Part shown: piece by piece, positions 1 to 9,110 of the stretch
How the letters are laid out: every line of letters begins with the position of its first letter
Position numbering within the stretch: position 1 is the stretch's first letter
DNA from: Streptomyces sp. SID8352
Lineage (GTDB): Bacteria; Actinomycetota; Actinomycetes; Streptomycetales; Streptomycetaceae
Direction of reading: 5' to 3'
NCBI RefSeq assembly: GCF_009862265.1
Contig: NZ_WWGX01000068.1
Coordinates: 142 to 64,141 of the forward strand
Length of the DNA: 64,000 bases
Position numbers and translations under genes: made by a program
The notes under the pieces: model-generated
Told to the model about the DNA's origin: nothing
The model's database searches: none
What the model saw: only the letters and a program-made list of their open reading frames with translations

Positions 1-1309
1 GGCCGAGACCACCCTCCTGCGGTTCGCCACCGCCGGCTCCGTCGACGACGGCAAGTCCACCCTCGTCGGCCGCCTCCTGCACGACTCCAAGTCCGTCCTC
101 ACCGACCAGCTCGAAGCCGTCGAACGCGCCTCCGCCCACCGCGGCCAGGACACCCCCGACCTCGCCCTCCTCACCGACGGACTGCGCGCCGAACGCGAAC
201 AGGGCATCACCATCGACGTGGCCTACCGCTACTTCGCCACCCCCCGCCGCCGGTTCATCCTCGCCGACACCCCCGGCCACGTGCAGTACACCCGCAACAT
301 GGTCACCGGCGCCTCCACCGCCGAACTCACCGTCATCCTCGTCGACGCCCGCAACGGCGTCGTCGAACAGACCCGCCGCCACGCCGCCATCGCCGCCCTC
401 CTCCGCGTCCCCCACGTCGTCCTCGCCGTCAACAAGATGGACCTCGTCGGATACCGGGAGCCGGTGTTCGCCGCCATCGCCGAGGAGTTCACGGCGTACG
501 CGCAGGAGCTGGGCATCCCCGAGGTCACCACCATCCCCATCTCGGCGCTGGCCGGGGACAACGTGGTGGAGCCCTCGTCGACCATGGACTGGTACGGCGG
601 CCCCACCGTCCTGGAGCACCTGGAGACCGTCCCGGTCAGCCACGACCTGGCGCACTGCCACGCCCGGCTGCCCGTGCAGTACGTGATCCGGCCGCAGACC
701 GCCGACCACCCCGACTACCGGGGCTACGCGGGCCAGATCGCCGCCGGGACCTTCCGCGTCGGCGACGAGGTCACCGTGCTGCCCTCCGGCCGCACCTCGC
801 GGCTGTCCGGCATCGACCTGCTCGGTGAGCCCGTCGACGCGGCCTGGACGCCGCAGTCCGTGACGCTGCTGCTCGACGACGACATCGACGTCTCCCGCGG
901 CGACCTGATCGTGCCCAGCCAGGACGCCCCGCCCACCACCCAGGACGTCGAGGCCACCGTCTGCCACGTCGCGGACCAGCCCCTCACCGTCGGCCACCGG
1001 GTCCTCATCAAGCACGGCACCCGCACCGTCAAGGCGATCGTCAAGGACATCCCCGCCCGGCTGATGCTGGACACCCTGGCGCTGCGCCCGCACCCCGGGC
1101 AGCTCGCCGCCAACGACATCGGCCGCGTCAAGCTGCGCACGGCCGAGCCGCTGCCGGTCGACTCCTACGCCGACTCGCGGCGCACCGGGTCGTTCATCCT
1201 GATCGACCCCAGCGACGGCACCACCCTGACCGCCGGCATGGTCGGCGAGTCCTTCGCCGCCCCCGAGCCCGTCAAGGACCCGGCCGACGACGACGGGTGG
1301 GACTTCTGA
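1..1309 (+). CDS. cysN: Sulfate adenylyltransferase large subunit CysN, 5' end cut by window
   Basis: This is the GTPase subunit of ATP sulfurylase; with CysD it makes adenosine 5'-phosphosulfate in assimilatory sulfate reduction. Coding runs in frame from base 2 and about 435 residues are visible, so only a few N-terminal residues are missing. The GTPase motifs are clear: the P-loop GSVDDGKST near the edge, DTPGH (G3) and NKMD (G4), followed by EF-Tu-like beta-barrel domains. It lies just upstream of a sulfur ABC transporter and a CbiX-like chelatase on the same strand, as expected for a Streptomyces sulfur-assimilation block. cysD should lie immediately left of the window. The later start at base 218 is internal to the G domain and is not the true start. 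Confidence 0.96.
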   Translation, partial: AETTLLRFATAGSVDDGKSTLVGRLLHDSKSVLTDQLEAVERASAHRGQDTPDLALLTDGLRAEREQGITIDVAYRYFATPRRRFILADTPGHVQYTRNMVTGASTAELTVILVDARNGVVEQTRRHAAIAALLRVPHVVLAVNKMDLVGYREPVFAAIAEEFTAYAQELGIPEVTTIPISALAGDNVVEPSSTMDWYGGPTVLEHLETVPVSHDLAHCHARLPVQYVIRPQTADHPDYRGYAGQIAAGTFRVGDEVTVLPSGRTSRLSGIDLLGEPVDAAWTPQSVTLLLDDDIDVSRGDLIVPSQDAPPTTQDVEATVCHVADQPLTVGHRVLIKHGTRTVKAIVKDIPARLMLDTLALRPHPGQLAANDIGRVKLRTAEPLPVDSYADSRRTGSFILIDPSDGTTLTAGMVGESFAAPEPVKDPADDDGWDF

Positions 1310-1311
1310 GC

Positions 1312-1520
1312 ATGTCCTCCCCTGACTTCTACTCCACGTTCGCCAAGGAGGGCGGCCGCGTCGGCAGCGGCGCGCTCGGCAGCGGGCAGGGCGGAGTGGC
1401 GCGATGTGCGCGCTGACGTACGCGCACCGCTCGCGCGCCCACTCCCCCCACCCGCACCGCCGAAGAGCCAGCCGACCTCCCGGCCACGACCTGACCACTC
1501 GGACCAACCGACAGGCGTGA
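1312..1520 (+). other. cysN-transporter spacer with two short overlapping ORFs
   Basis: Between cysN and the lipoprotein gene lie two short reading frames. One runs 1312-1416 (34 residues, ATG two bases after the cysN stop). The other runs 1404-1520 (38 residues, beginning MCALTYAHRSR, rich in His and Arg) and overlaps the first. Sulfur-transport operons in Streptomyces often carry a short leader peptide ahead of the transporter, so a cis-acting leader ORF is possible. Neither peptide matches the usual leader pattern well, and neither start has a strong ribosome-binding site. They may be only incidental open frames. Confidence 0.25.
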
Positions 1521-1549
1521 CCGCCGGGCCAACGAGAGGAAAGCCTCCC

Positions 1550-2653
1550 GTGCCTGCCACCACCGCCCTGCGCCGTACCCTGGCGGCCGCCGCCGCCCTG
1601 CCCCTGCTCGCCCTCGCCGCCTGCGGCTACGGTTCCGAGGCCGAGGGCGACGACACCGCCGAGGTCGCCGCCGGCGCCGATAAGATCGACGGACTCGACT
1701 CCCTCCGCATCGGCTACTTCGGCAACGTCACCCACGCCACGGCGCTGGTGGCCCACCAGAAGGGCTTCTTCCAGAAGGAGCTGGGCGCCACCCGGGCCAA
1801 GTACGCGGTCTTCAACGCCGGTCCGTCCGAGATCGAGGCCCTGAACTCGGGCTCCATCGACATCGGCTGGATCGGCCCCTCCCCGGCCATCAACGGCTTC
1901 GCCAAGTCCAAGGGCAAGAACCTGCGCATCATCGGCGGCTCCGCCTCCGGCGGGGTGAAGCTGGTGGTCAACCCCGAGAAGATCAAGACCCTCGACGACG
2001 TCAAGGGCAAGCGGATCGCGACCCCGCAGCTCGGCAACACCCAGGACGTGGCGTTCCTCAACTGGATAGCGGAGCAGGGCTGGAAGGTCGACGCGCAGAG
2101 CGGCCGGGGCGACGTGACCGTCGTCCGCAGCGACAACAAGGTCACCCCCGACGCCTACAAGTCCGGTTCCCTGGACGGCGCGTGGGTTCCCGAGCCGACC
2201 GCCTCCAAGCTCGTCGCCGAGGGCGGCAAGGTGCTGCTGGACGAGTCGACGCTGTGGCCGGACAAGAAGTTCGTGATCACGAACATCATCGTGTCGCAGA
2301 AGTTCCTCAAGGAGCACCCCAAGGCCGTCGAGGCCGTGCTGAAGGCGTCCGTCGACACCAACGAGTGGATCGGCGCCAATCCGGAGGAGGCCAAGGCGGC
2401 GGCCAACAAGCAGTTGGAGGCCGACACCGGCAAGGCCCTGCCCGCCGGGGTCCTGGACCCGGCGTGGGAGTCGATCACCCTGATCGACGACCCGCTGGCC
2501 GCCACCCTCGACGCCCAGGCGGAGCACGCCGTCAAGGCCGGTCTGCTGGAGAAGCCCGACCTGAACGGCATCTACGACCTGACGCTGCTCAACAAGGTCC
2601 TCAAGGCCAAGGGCGAGCCCGCGGTCGACGACGCCGGTCTCGGCGTCAAGTAG
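1550..2653 (+). CDS. Sulfonate/taurine-type ABC transporter substrate-binding lipoprotein
   Basis: A 367-residue extracytoplasmic solute receptor of the NMT1/SsuA/TauA family, feeding the ATPase and permease encoded next. The GTG at 1550 follows a GAGAGGA site and starts a short lipoprotein signal with lipobox LAAC, so Cys25 should be lipidated; the longer frame from 1406 would bury this signal and is rejected. The mature protein opens with the IGYFGNVTHAT segment typical of this family, followed by two periplasmic-binding lobes. The position after cysN points to a sulfur ligand such as sulfonate or sulfate ester, but the ligand cannot be read from sequence. The same order is remembered from the S. 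coelicolor cys cluster. Confidence 0.9.
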   Translation: MPATTALRRTLAAAAALPLLALAACGYGSEAEGDDTAEVAAGADKIDGLDSLRIGYFGNVTHATALVAHQKGFFQKELGATRAKYAVFNAGPSEIEALNSGSIDIGWIGPSPAINGFAKSKGKNLRIIGGSASGGVKLVVNPEKIKTLDDVKGKRIATPQLGNTQDVAFLNWIAEQGWKVDAQSGRGDVTVVRSDNKVTPDAYKSGSLDGAWVPEPTASKLVAEGGKVLLDESTLWPDKKFVITNIIVSQKFLKEHPKAVEAVLKASVDTNEWIGANPEEAKAAANKQLEADTGKALPAGVLDPAWESITLIDDPLAATLDAQAEHAVKAGLLEKPDLNGIYDLTLLNKVLKAKGEPAVDDAGLGVK

Positions 2654-2687
2654 CCCGCAAACCGATCATCCTCAGGAGGTGACGACC

Positions 2688-3476
2688 ATGGCCACGACCC
2701 TCGCCAGGGCCGCCGACGGCACCGCGACGGCCCCTCGTGCCGCCCGGATCGAGCACGTCTCGAAGTCGTTCGCGGGCCCGTCCGGACAGCAGTTGGTACT
2801 CGACGACATCAGCCTCGATGTCGCACCCGGCGAGTTCGTCACCCTCCTGGGGGCCTCCGGGTGCGGCAAGTCCACCCTGCTCAACCTGGTGGCCGGACTG
2901 GACCGGCCCAGCTCCGGCACCATCACCACCGACGGGCGGCCCGCACTGATGTTCCAGGAGCACGCCCTGTTCCCCTGGCTCACCGCGGGCAAGAACATCG
3001 AACTCGCCCTGCGGCTGCGGGGCGTGGCCAAGTCCGAGCGCCGCGACAAGGCCGAGGAACTCCTCGAACTGGTCCGGCTGAAGGGCGCCTACGGCAAGCG
3101 GGTGCACGAACTGTCCGGCGGCATGCGCCAGCGGGTCGCGATGGCGCGCGCGCTGGCGCAGGAGAGCCGCATCCTGCTGATGGACGAGCCGTTCGCGGCG
3201 CTGGACGCCATCACCCGGGACGTGCTGCACGACGAACTGACCCGCATCTGGCGCGAGACGCGGCTGTCGGTCCTGTTCGTCACGCACAACGTCCGTGAGG
3301 CGGTGCGGCTCGCGGAGCGCGTGGTGCTGCTCTCCTCCCGCCCCGGGCGGATCGCCCGGGAGTGGACCGTGGGCATCCCGCACCCCCGCCGCATCGAGGA
3401 CAAGGACGTGGCCGAACTGTCCGTCGCGATCACCGAAGAACTGCGTGGGGAGATCCGCCGCCATGGCCAGCACTGA
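2688..3476 (+). CDS. Sulfonate-type ABC transporter ATP-binding protein
   Basis: A 262-residue SsuB/TauB-like nucleotide-binding subunit that powers uptake by the adjacent permease. Walker A is GASGCGKST, the signature LSGGMRQR, Walker B ILLMDEPFAALD, and the switch histidine lies in FVTHN. The ATG at 2688 is preferred because AGGAGG ends nine bases upstream; the GTG at 2679 overlaps that site. It begins 34 bases after the lipoprotein stop and its 3' end overlaps the permease start by 14 bases, so translation is probably coupled. Confidence 0.93.
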   Translation: MATTLARAADGTATAPRAARIEHVSKSFAGPSGQQLVLDDISLDVAPGEFVTLLGASGCGKSTLLNLVAGLDRPSSGTITTDGRPALMFQEHALFPWLTAGKNIELALRLRGVAKSERRDKAEELLELVRLKGAYGKRVHELSGGMRQRVAMARALAQESRILLMDEPFAALDAITRDVLHDELTRIWRETRLSVLFVTHNVREAVRLAERVVLLSSRPGRIAREWTVGIPHPRRIEDKDVAELSVAITEELRGEIRRHGQH

Positions 3477-4374
3477 CACGCCGACGCCCGCGAAGAGCGC
3501 GGAGGCCCGGGACGGCGGCGACCTGGCCGGGCTGGAGGCCGGCCTGGACGCGCTGGAGACGGTGCAGCAGGGACGCACGCCGTTCCGGCAGACCTTCGTC
3601 GAGAAGATCCTGCCGCCGACCGTCGCCGTGCTGCTGGTCCTCGCGATCTGGCAGGGGCTCGTCTCCTTCGGGATCGTCGACGACCCGACCAAGCTGCCCG
3701 CCCCGGCCGACGTCTGGCACGTCGTCCAGCAGGCTTGGCTGCGGGGCGAGTTGCTCGGCTACATCTGGACGAGTGTCTCGCGCGGCCTGCTCGGCTTCTG
3801 CCTCGCGCTGCTGATCGGGACCCCGCTGGGGCTCCTGGTTGCGCGGGTGAGGTTCGTGCGCGCCGCCATCGGCCCGATCCTGTCCGGGCTCCAGTCGCTG
3901 CCGTCGGTGGCCTGGGTGCCCCCGGCCGTGATCTGGCTTGGCCTGAACAACTCGATGATGTACGCCGTCATCCTGCTCGGCGCGGTCCCCTCCATCGCCA
4001 ACGGGCTGGTGTCCGGCGTCGACCAGGTGCCGCCGCTGTTCCTGCGGGCCGGCCGGACCCTCGGGGCGACGGGCGTCAAGGGCACCTGGCACATCGTGCT
4101 GCCGGCCGCGCTTCCGGGCTACGTGGCCGGGCTGAAGCAGGGCTGGGCGTTCTCCTGGCGGTCCCTGATGGCCGCCGAGATCATCGCGTCCTTCCCCGAC
4201 CTCGGAGTGGGCCTCGGCCAGCTCCTGGAGAACGGCCGCAACGCCAGCGACATGGCCATGGTGTTCGAGGCGATCCTGCTCATCCTGATCGTCGGCATCG
4301 CGATCGACCTGCTGATCTTCAGCCCGTTGGAGCGGTGGGTCCTGCGCAGCCGCGGTCTGCTGGTGAGGGGCTGA
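3463..4374 (+). CDS. Sulfonate-type ABC transporter permease
   Basis: A 303-residue integral membrane subunit of the BPD_transp_1 (SsuC/TauC) family. A hydrophilic N-terminus of about 45 residues precedes six or so membrane spans; the EAA-type cytoplasmic loop is seen around RAGRTLGATGVKGTWHIVLP. The start at 3463 (MASTDTPTP) lies inside the end of the ATPase gene. The longer frame from 3295 is a shadow of that gene. The CbiX-like gene follows after six bases. Confidence 0.92.
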   Translation: MASTDTPTPAKSAEARDGGDLAGLEAGLDALETVQQGRTPFRQTFVEKILPPTVAVLLVLAIWQGLVSFGIVDDPTKLPAPADVWHVVQQAWLRGELLGYIWTSVSRGLLGFCLALLIGTPLGLLVARVRFVRAAIGPILSGLQSLPSVAWVPPAVIWLGLNNSMMYAVILLGAVPSIANGLVSGVDQVPPLFLRAGRTLGATGVKGTWHIVLPAALPGYVAGLKQGWAFSWRSLMAAEIIASFPDLGVGLGQLLENGRNASDMAMVFEAILLILIVGIAIDLLIFSPLERWVLRSRGLLVRG

Positions 4375-4380
4375 GACACC

Positions 4381-5127
4381 GTGCACCGCCCGCACTGCCC
4401 CGTGCTGCTGGTCATCGCCCACGGCAGCCGCGACCCGAGGCACGCCTCGACCGTCGACGCGCTGGTCCGCCGGGTCCGGGCGCAGCGCCCGGGCCTGCGG
4501 GTCGAGACGGGGTTCCTGGAGTTCAGCGTGCCCTCGGTGCGGGGCGTCCTGGAGTCCCTGGCGGCACAGGGCGTACAGGACGTGGTGGCGCTGCCGCTGC
4601 TGCTGACCCGCGCCTTCCACGCCAAGGCCGACATCCCGGCCGTCCTCGCCGAGGCACCGGCGCGGCTGCGCGTCCGGCAGGCGGAGGTGCTCGGCCCCTC
4701 CCCACTGCTGCTGTCCGCACTGGAACGGCGCCTGTACGAGGCGGGGTTGACGCCCGCCGACAAGTCCTCGACCGGGGTCGTACTGGCCTCGGCGGGGTCC
4801 TCCGACCCGGAGGCGATCGCAGTGATCGCTGAAATCGCGCGGGAGTGGCGGCTCACCGGTTGGTGCGCCGTGCGGCCTGCGTTCGCCTCCGCTTCCCTGC
4901 CCCGCACCGAGGACGCGGTGCGGGAGCTGCGGGCGCTGGGCTGCGCCCGTGTCGCGGTCGCGCCGTATGTGCTGGCGCCCGGCTTCCTGCCGGACCGCAT
5001 CGCGCGCGGCGCGGCCGACGCGGACGTCCTCGCCGGGGTGCTCGGCCCCGCGCCGGAGGTGGCGCGGCTGCTGCTGGAGCGGTACGACGGGGCGCGGACG
5101 GCGGTACCGGTGGCGGTCGGCGCCTGA
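4381..5127 (+). CDS. CbiX-type sirohydrochlorin chelatase, two-domain
   Basis: A 248-residue class II chelatase with two tandem CbiX-like halves. The first carries the metal-binding HGSRDP motif (His14) and a second conserved His in AFHAKADIP. The second half begins near residue 126 (GVVLASAGSSDPEA) and lacks the equivalent His. Next to sulfate assimilation genes the likely job is insertion of Fe2+ into sirohydrochlorin to make siroheme for sulfite reductase; cobalt insertion for cobalamin is the alternative. The GTG at 4381 starts six bases after the permease stop, making it the last gene of the + strand operon. The next gene is convergent. Confidence 0.85.
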   Translation: MHRPHCPVLLVIAHGSRDPRHASTVDALVRRVRAQRPGLRVETGFLEFSVPSVRGVLESLAAQGVQDVVALPLLLTRAFHAKADIPAVLAEAPARLRVRQAEVLGPSPLLLSALERRLYEAGLTPADKSSTGVVLASAGSSDPEAIAVIAEIAREWRLTGWCAVRPAFASASLPRTEDAVRELRALGCARVAVAPYVLAPGFLPDRIARGAADADVLAGVLGPAPEVARLLLERYDGARTAVPVAVGA

Positions 5128-5410
5128 CGCCGTCCGGCCGGAGTGCCGTGGGTGCCGGTGCCGTTCGGACGCGTCGGTGGGGCCGCGGCCCGGAGGCCGG
5201 AGGCTCGTAGTCCCGGAAGCCCGGAGGAGCCGCGTAGCCGTGGCGCCCGCAGCCCGGAGGCAACGGCCGATCGCCCGAGCGGCTCGCACGGCCGTGCAAC
5301 CGTGCAACCGTGCAACCACGCGGACGCACGACGCCTGCGGCGCTCCCGGCCAGGGCCGACGTCCCGGGTCCTCCGCCCAACTGCCCCGGACGGCACCGCC
5401 CGTGGGCCGG
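5128..5410. repeat. Convergent spacer with three 8-bp direct repeats
   Basis: The spacer between the chelatase and DUF1697 genes holds no gene. It contains three perfect tandem copies of CCGTGCAA at 5292-5315 and several CCCGGAAGC/CCCGGAGG-like repeats at about 5210-5270. No strong hairpin terminator was seen, although both genes end into this region. Confidence 0.6.
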
Positions 5411-5959
5411 TCAGGTTCGGGTCAGCTCGGCCAGTCCGACCACGGTGTTCCAGTTGCGGCTGGTGGCGACGAGTCCCTTGGTGACCCGGGGCCGCGACAG
5501 CGCCTCCGCCAGCTTGGAGCGGCCCAGGCCGTCCGGGGCGTAGAGGTACAGGGCGCGGTCGCCCAGCCGGAACTCCTCGGGCGCATGGGCGGCGCGGTCG
5601 ACGCCCGCGAAGCGCTCCTCGTCGACGGGCCCGGAGAAGTACGTGACGTGCAACTGCCTCGGCTCCAGGTCCGTGGCCGGGAACGGGCAGGCGTCCACGA
5701 TGCCCCGGAGGTAGGCGTGGTCGCGCACGATCACGTCCACCGCGAACCCGAAGCGCTCCGCCACCGCTCCGGCCAACTCGGCGGCCAGGGAGGCCTCATC
5801 GCCCCGCTCCGCGGCGAACACGACCTGCCCGCTCTGCAGATGGGTGCGCACGGCTCCGTGGCCCAGGCCCTCGACCAGTGCGCGCAGCTCCGCCATCGGG
5901 ACCTTCTTCGCACCGCCCACGTTGATCCCGCGCAGGAGCGCCGCGTACATCGTCGTCAT
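5411..5959 (-). CDS. DUF1697 family protein
   Basis: A 182-residue cytosolic protein of the DUF1697 family, function unknown. It opens with the family hallmark YAALLRGINVGGAKKVPMAEL and keeps the conserved LQSGQVVF and ASRNWNTV-type segments (here TSRNWNTVVGL). Length matches the family norm of about 180. The ATG at 5959 has a plain start context. It is convergent with the chelatase gene and divergent from the MMPL exporter, so it is probably a single-gene unit. Confidence 0.9.
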   Translation of the reverse strand: MTTMYAALLRGINVGGAKKVPMAELRALVEGLGHGAVRTHLQSGQVVFAAERGDEASLAAELAGAVAERFGFAVDVIVRDHAYLRGIVDACPFPATDLEPRQLHVTYFSGPVDEERFAGVDRAAHAPEEFRLGDRALYLYAPDGLGRSKLAEALSRPRVTKGLVATSRNWNTVVGLAELTRT

Positions 5960-6389
5960 GCGGCAAGCCTAGGCCCCCGGCGGGGTCCGGCCCTTGAGGC
6001 GGGGCGTTCCGACGCGTCGTCCGGACGGCAGCGCCCATGACCCCGAGGCCGGCCGTCGCGCCCCGTGGGGGTGGGCGCGACGGCCGCGCGCGCCACTCTG
6101 GCGGAAGCCCGCCCGGCGTTCAACCGCTACACGCCCCTGTGACTTATGCAACAACCCTGTAGAACCCCTTGGCAAGCGCTCCCCGACCCTGAGACCCGCC
6201 CCCGAGGAGCCCCGATAGGTGTAGGGGGCCGGTGTCCTCCTCAGCGGTGACGCCGCCGCTCCGGCGGGAGGAGCCGGGGCGCCCGCAGTTCACCGGTCAG
6301 TACGAGGGGACGGCCCCGCCGGGCCCGTAGCGTCGTTGCGGAAGGTGGCGGCAGGGGGTCGCCACCGCGCACGAGGGGGCATGCCCGTC
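5960..6389. other. Divergent spacer, no gene seen
   Basis: This 430-base region separates the DUF1697 gene from the MMPL exporter, so promoters for both should lie here. A noticeably less GC-rich patch at about 6118-6180 is the most likely promoter area. No reliable -35/-10 pair or operator could be assigned, and no coding region is credible. Confidence 0.5.
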
Positions 6390-8651
6390 ATGGGGAACGG
6401 AGATACACGGGTGCGGGGGCTGGCCGCCCGGGCCGGCGGCTGGAGTGCCCGGCACCGATGGGCTGCCGTCGGCATCTGGGTGCTGTTCGTCGCTCTGGCG
6501 ATGGGGCTCGGTTCGGCCGCGGGCCGGGTCGATGTCAAGGAGAGCGAGCAGATGGGGGGCGAGACCCGCACCGCCGCCCGGATCATCGAGGACGCGGGCA
6601 TCCGGGAGCCGGCCGGCGAGACCGTCCTCGTCCAGGCGCGGGACGGGAAGCTGACGGCGCGGGACCCGGAGTTCCGGGCGGCCGTCGACGCGGTGGTCGC
6701 GGCGGTGCGGGAGACCGGCCGGGCCACCGGGATCACCTCGCCGTACGACACCGGGACCATCTCCGAGGACGGGCACAGCGCCCTGGTCCAGTTCGACATG
6801 CGGGGTGCGGCGGACACCGCGGGCGACCGGGTCGAGCCGGTGCTGAGGGCGGTCGCCGGGGTCCAGGACGAGCACGGGAAGCTGCGCATCGGCGAGATCG
6901 GCGAGGCCAGCATGACCAAGACCTTCTCCGACGCCTTCGGCGACGACTTCAAGAAGGCCGAGTACTCCGCCGTGCCGGTGGCGCTGGGCATCCTGCTGAT
7001 CGCGTTCGGCGCGCTGGTGGCGGCGCTGCTGCCGGTGGCGCTGGCGATCACCGCGATCATGGCGACGATGGGGCTGATGGGGCTGGTCAGTCATCTCCAG
7101 CCGATGAGCGACACCGCCAACTCCGTGATGCTGCTGGTCGGTCTGGCCGTCGGCGTCGACTACTGCCTGTTCTATCTGCGCCGCGAGCGCGAGGAGCGGG
7201 CCGCGGGACGGGACCCGGAGACCGCGCTGCGGATCGCCGCCGCGACCAGCGGCCGGGCCGTGGTGGTCTCCGGCGTGACGGTGTGCGTGGCGATGGCCGG
7301 GATGCTGTTCACCGGTATCGCGGAGTTCAAGGCGATGGGCCTGGCCTCGCTGATGGTCGTCGCGGTGGCGATGGTCGGCTCGGTGACGGTGCTCCCGGCG
7401 CTGCTGTCCCTGCTGGGCGAGCGGGTGGAGAAGGGCAGGGTGCCCTTCCTGAACCGGCGGCGTCCCACCGGCGGCACGCAGGGCAGCCGGTTCTGGACGG
7501 CCGTGCTCAAGCGGGTGCTGGCGCGGCCGGTGCTCTCCGCCGTGGCGGCGACCGGTGCCCTGCTGGCCGTGGCGGCGCCCGCGATCGGCATGAAGACCGA
7601 GAACCTCACGCTGGACCAGGAGTTCGGCGACTCACTGCCCATCGTGCAGACCTACAACCGGCTCAACGAGGCCTTCCCGGGCGGTTCCGACCCGGCCCGG
7701 GTGGTCGTCAGGGCCGACGACATCAACTCCCCCGAGGTGAAGGCGGCGCTGGCCGGCTTCCGTGAGCAGGCGGTCTCCTCGGGTGCCTCGCGCGGCCCGG
7801 TCGAGATCACGCTGCACGACGCGCAGAACGTCGCGGTGGTCTCCGTCCCGCTGGTGGGCGGCTCCGACCAGGACAGGGCGGGCGAGAGCCTGACGAAGCT
7901 GCGCGACGAGGTGCGGCCCCGGACGCTGGGCACGGTCGAGGGGCTCCAGGCGCCGATCACCGGTCAGGTGGCCGGGAACAAGGACTTCAACGACCGCATG
8001 GTCGGGTCGGTCGTGCCGGTCTTCGCCTTCGTGGTGGTCTTCGCCTTCGTGCTGATGCTGCTGTCCTTCCGCTCGCTGACGGTGGCGCTGACCTCGATCC
8101 TGCTGAACCTGCTGTCGGTGGGCGCCGCGTACGGGATCCTCGTCGCGGTCTTCCAGCACGGCTGGGGTGCCTCGCTGGTGGGCGCGGAGGGGGTCGGGGC
8201 GATCATCACCTGGCTGCCGCTGTTCCTGTTCGTGATCCTGTTCGGCCTGTCGATGGACTACCACGTGTTCGTGGTCTCCCGGATCCGGGAGGCGCGGATG
8301 CGCGGCCGGTCGACGCGGGACGCCATCCAGCACGGCGTGGTCACCACGGCCGGTGTCGTCACCAGCGCCGCCGTCATCATGGTCGCCGTGTTCGCGATCT
8401 TCGGAACGCTGTCGATGCAGTCGATGAAGCAGATGGGCGTGGGTCTCGCGGCGGCGGTCCTGATCGACGCGACGATCATCCGGGGAGTGCTGCTGCCGTC
8501 CGTGATGGCGCTGCTGGGCGAGCGCAACTGGTACTTCCCCCGGTGGATGCGCCGGCTGCCGGACCTGACGCACGACGAGTCCCCCGAGCCGGTGGCAGAG
8601 CCCGCGCGTCCGGCGGTGCGCGCCGGGGAGGGCGAGCGGATCGGGGTGTGA
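6390..8651 (+). CDS. MMPL family RND-type membrane transporter
   Basis: A 753-residue inner-membrane exporter of the MMPL/ActII-3 family. One membrane span near residue 25 (WAAVGIWVLFVALAMGLG) is followed by an extracytoplasmic loop, a bundle of spans including VDYCLFYLRRE, then a second copy of the same layout containing MDYHVFVVSRIREA. The two-fold repeat and paired Asp-Tyr motifs in the middle of the spans are typical of proton-driven RND transporters. Start candidates are ATG 6381 and ATG 6390; the second leaves about ten bases after GAGGGGG and is preferred. A lipid or secondary-metabolite substrate is the family norm but no partner gene shows which. No regulator is adjacent. Confidence 0.92.
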   Translation: MGNGDTRVRGLAARAGGWSARHRWAAVGIWVLFVALAMGLGSAAGRVDVKESEQMGGETRTAARIIEDAGIREPAGETVLVQARDGKLTARDPEFRAAVDAVVAAVRETGRATGITSPYDTGTISEDGHSALVQFDMRGAADTAGDRVEPVLRAVAGVQDEHGKLRIGEIGEASMTKTFSDAFGDDFKKAEYSAVPVALGILLIAFGALVAALLPVALAITAIMATMGLMGLVSHLQPMSDTANSVMLLVGLAVGVDYCLFYLRREREERAAGRDPETALRIAAATSGRAVVVSGVTVCVAMAGMLFTGIAEFKAMGLASLMVVAVAMVGSVTVLPALLSLLGERVEKGRVPFLNRRRPTGGTQGSRFWTAVLKRVLARPVLSAVAATGALLAVAAPAIGMKTENLTLDQEFGDSLPIVQTYNRLNEAFPGGSDPARVVVRADDINSPEVKAALAGFREQAVSSGASRGPVEITLHDAQNVAVVSVPLVGGSDQDRAGESLTKLRDEVRPRTLGTVEGLQAPITGQVAGNKDFNDRMVGSVVPVFAFVVVFAFVLMLLSFRSLTVALTSILLNLLSVGAAYGILVAVFQHGWGASLVGAEGVGAIITWLPLFLFVILFGLSMDYHVFVVSRIREARMRGRSTRDAIQHGVVTTAGVVTSAAVIMVAVFAIFGTLSMQSMKQMGVGLAAAVLIDATIIRGVLLPSVMALLGERNWYFPRWMRRLPDLTHDESPEPVAEPARPAVRAGEGERIGV

Positions 8652-9069
8652 ACCCCGGTGCGGTGAGCGGGGGTTGACCCGTCGGGCGCCTCATGGGGAC
8701 GGGGCTCCGGGTTGACGGCCGGCTCCTCGGCGGGGCGCGGTGGGCGACCGCGCCCCGGAACCCTTGGGGACGGCGCACCGGCCGCCCGAGTGACCGGACG
8801 AGGCTGCCGGACCGGACGCTCGGGCGGCCGGGAGACCGGACGGCCGGTGGGCCGAGGTGACTCCTCGCCAACGCCACCCAGGCGGGCCTCACCCTGAGAG
8901 ACGGAGGACGGCTGGGAGACCCGGAGACCGAGGAAGCCCGGGAAACCGGGGAAGCCCGGGAAACCGGGGAAGCCCGGAGACCTGACGACCGACCCGAGGA
9001 GACCGGGAGGCCGGGAGGGCCGCAAGGCCGCAAGGCCGGGAGACCCGGGCCCCGGTGGTCCAAGGCCGG
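8652..9069. repeat. Convergent spacer with 18-bp tandem repeat
   Basis: No gene is seen between the MMPL exporter and the convergent glycosyltransferase. At 8933-8977 there are two and a half perfect copies of GAAGCCCGGGAAACCGGG. Further GGAGACCGG-type short repeats flank it (8800-9060). A strong hairpin lies just beyond, at 9070-9110. Confidence 0.7.
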
Positions 9070-9110
9070 GCGAGGGCCCGTCGGTTACGGGGGGACCGAC
9101 GGGCCCTCGC
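9070..9110 (-). terminator. Strong hairpin terminator after glycosyltransferase gene
   Basis: A perfect 16-bp inverted repeat (9070-9085 with 9095-9110) encloses a nine-base loop and begins directly after the glycosyltransferase stop codon. There is no U-tract, as is common for Streptomyces hairpin terminators. It could also stop transcripts coming from the MMPL gene on the other strand. Confidence 0.75.
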
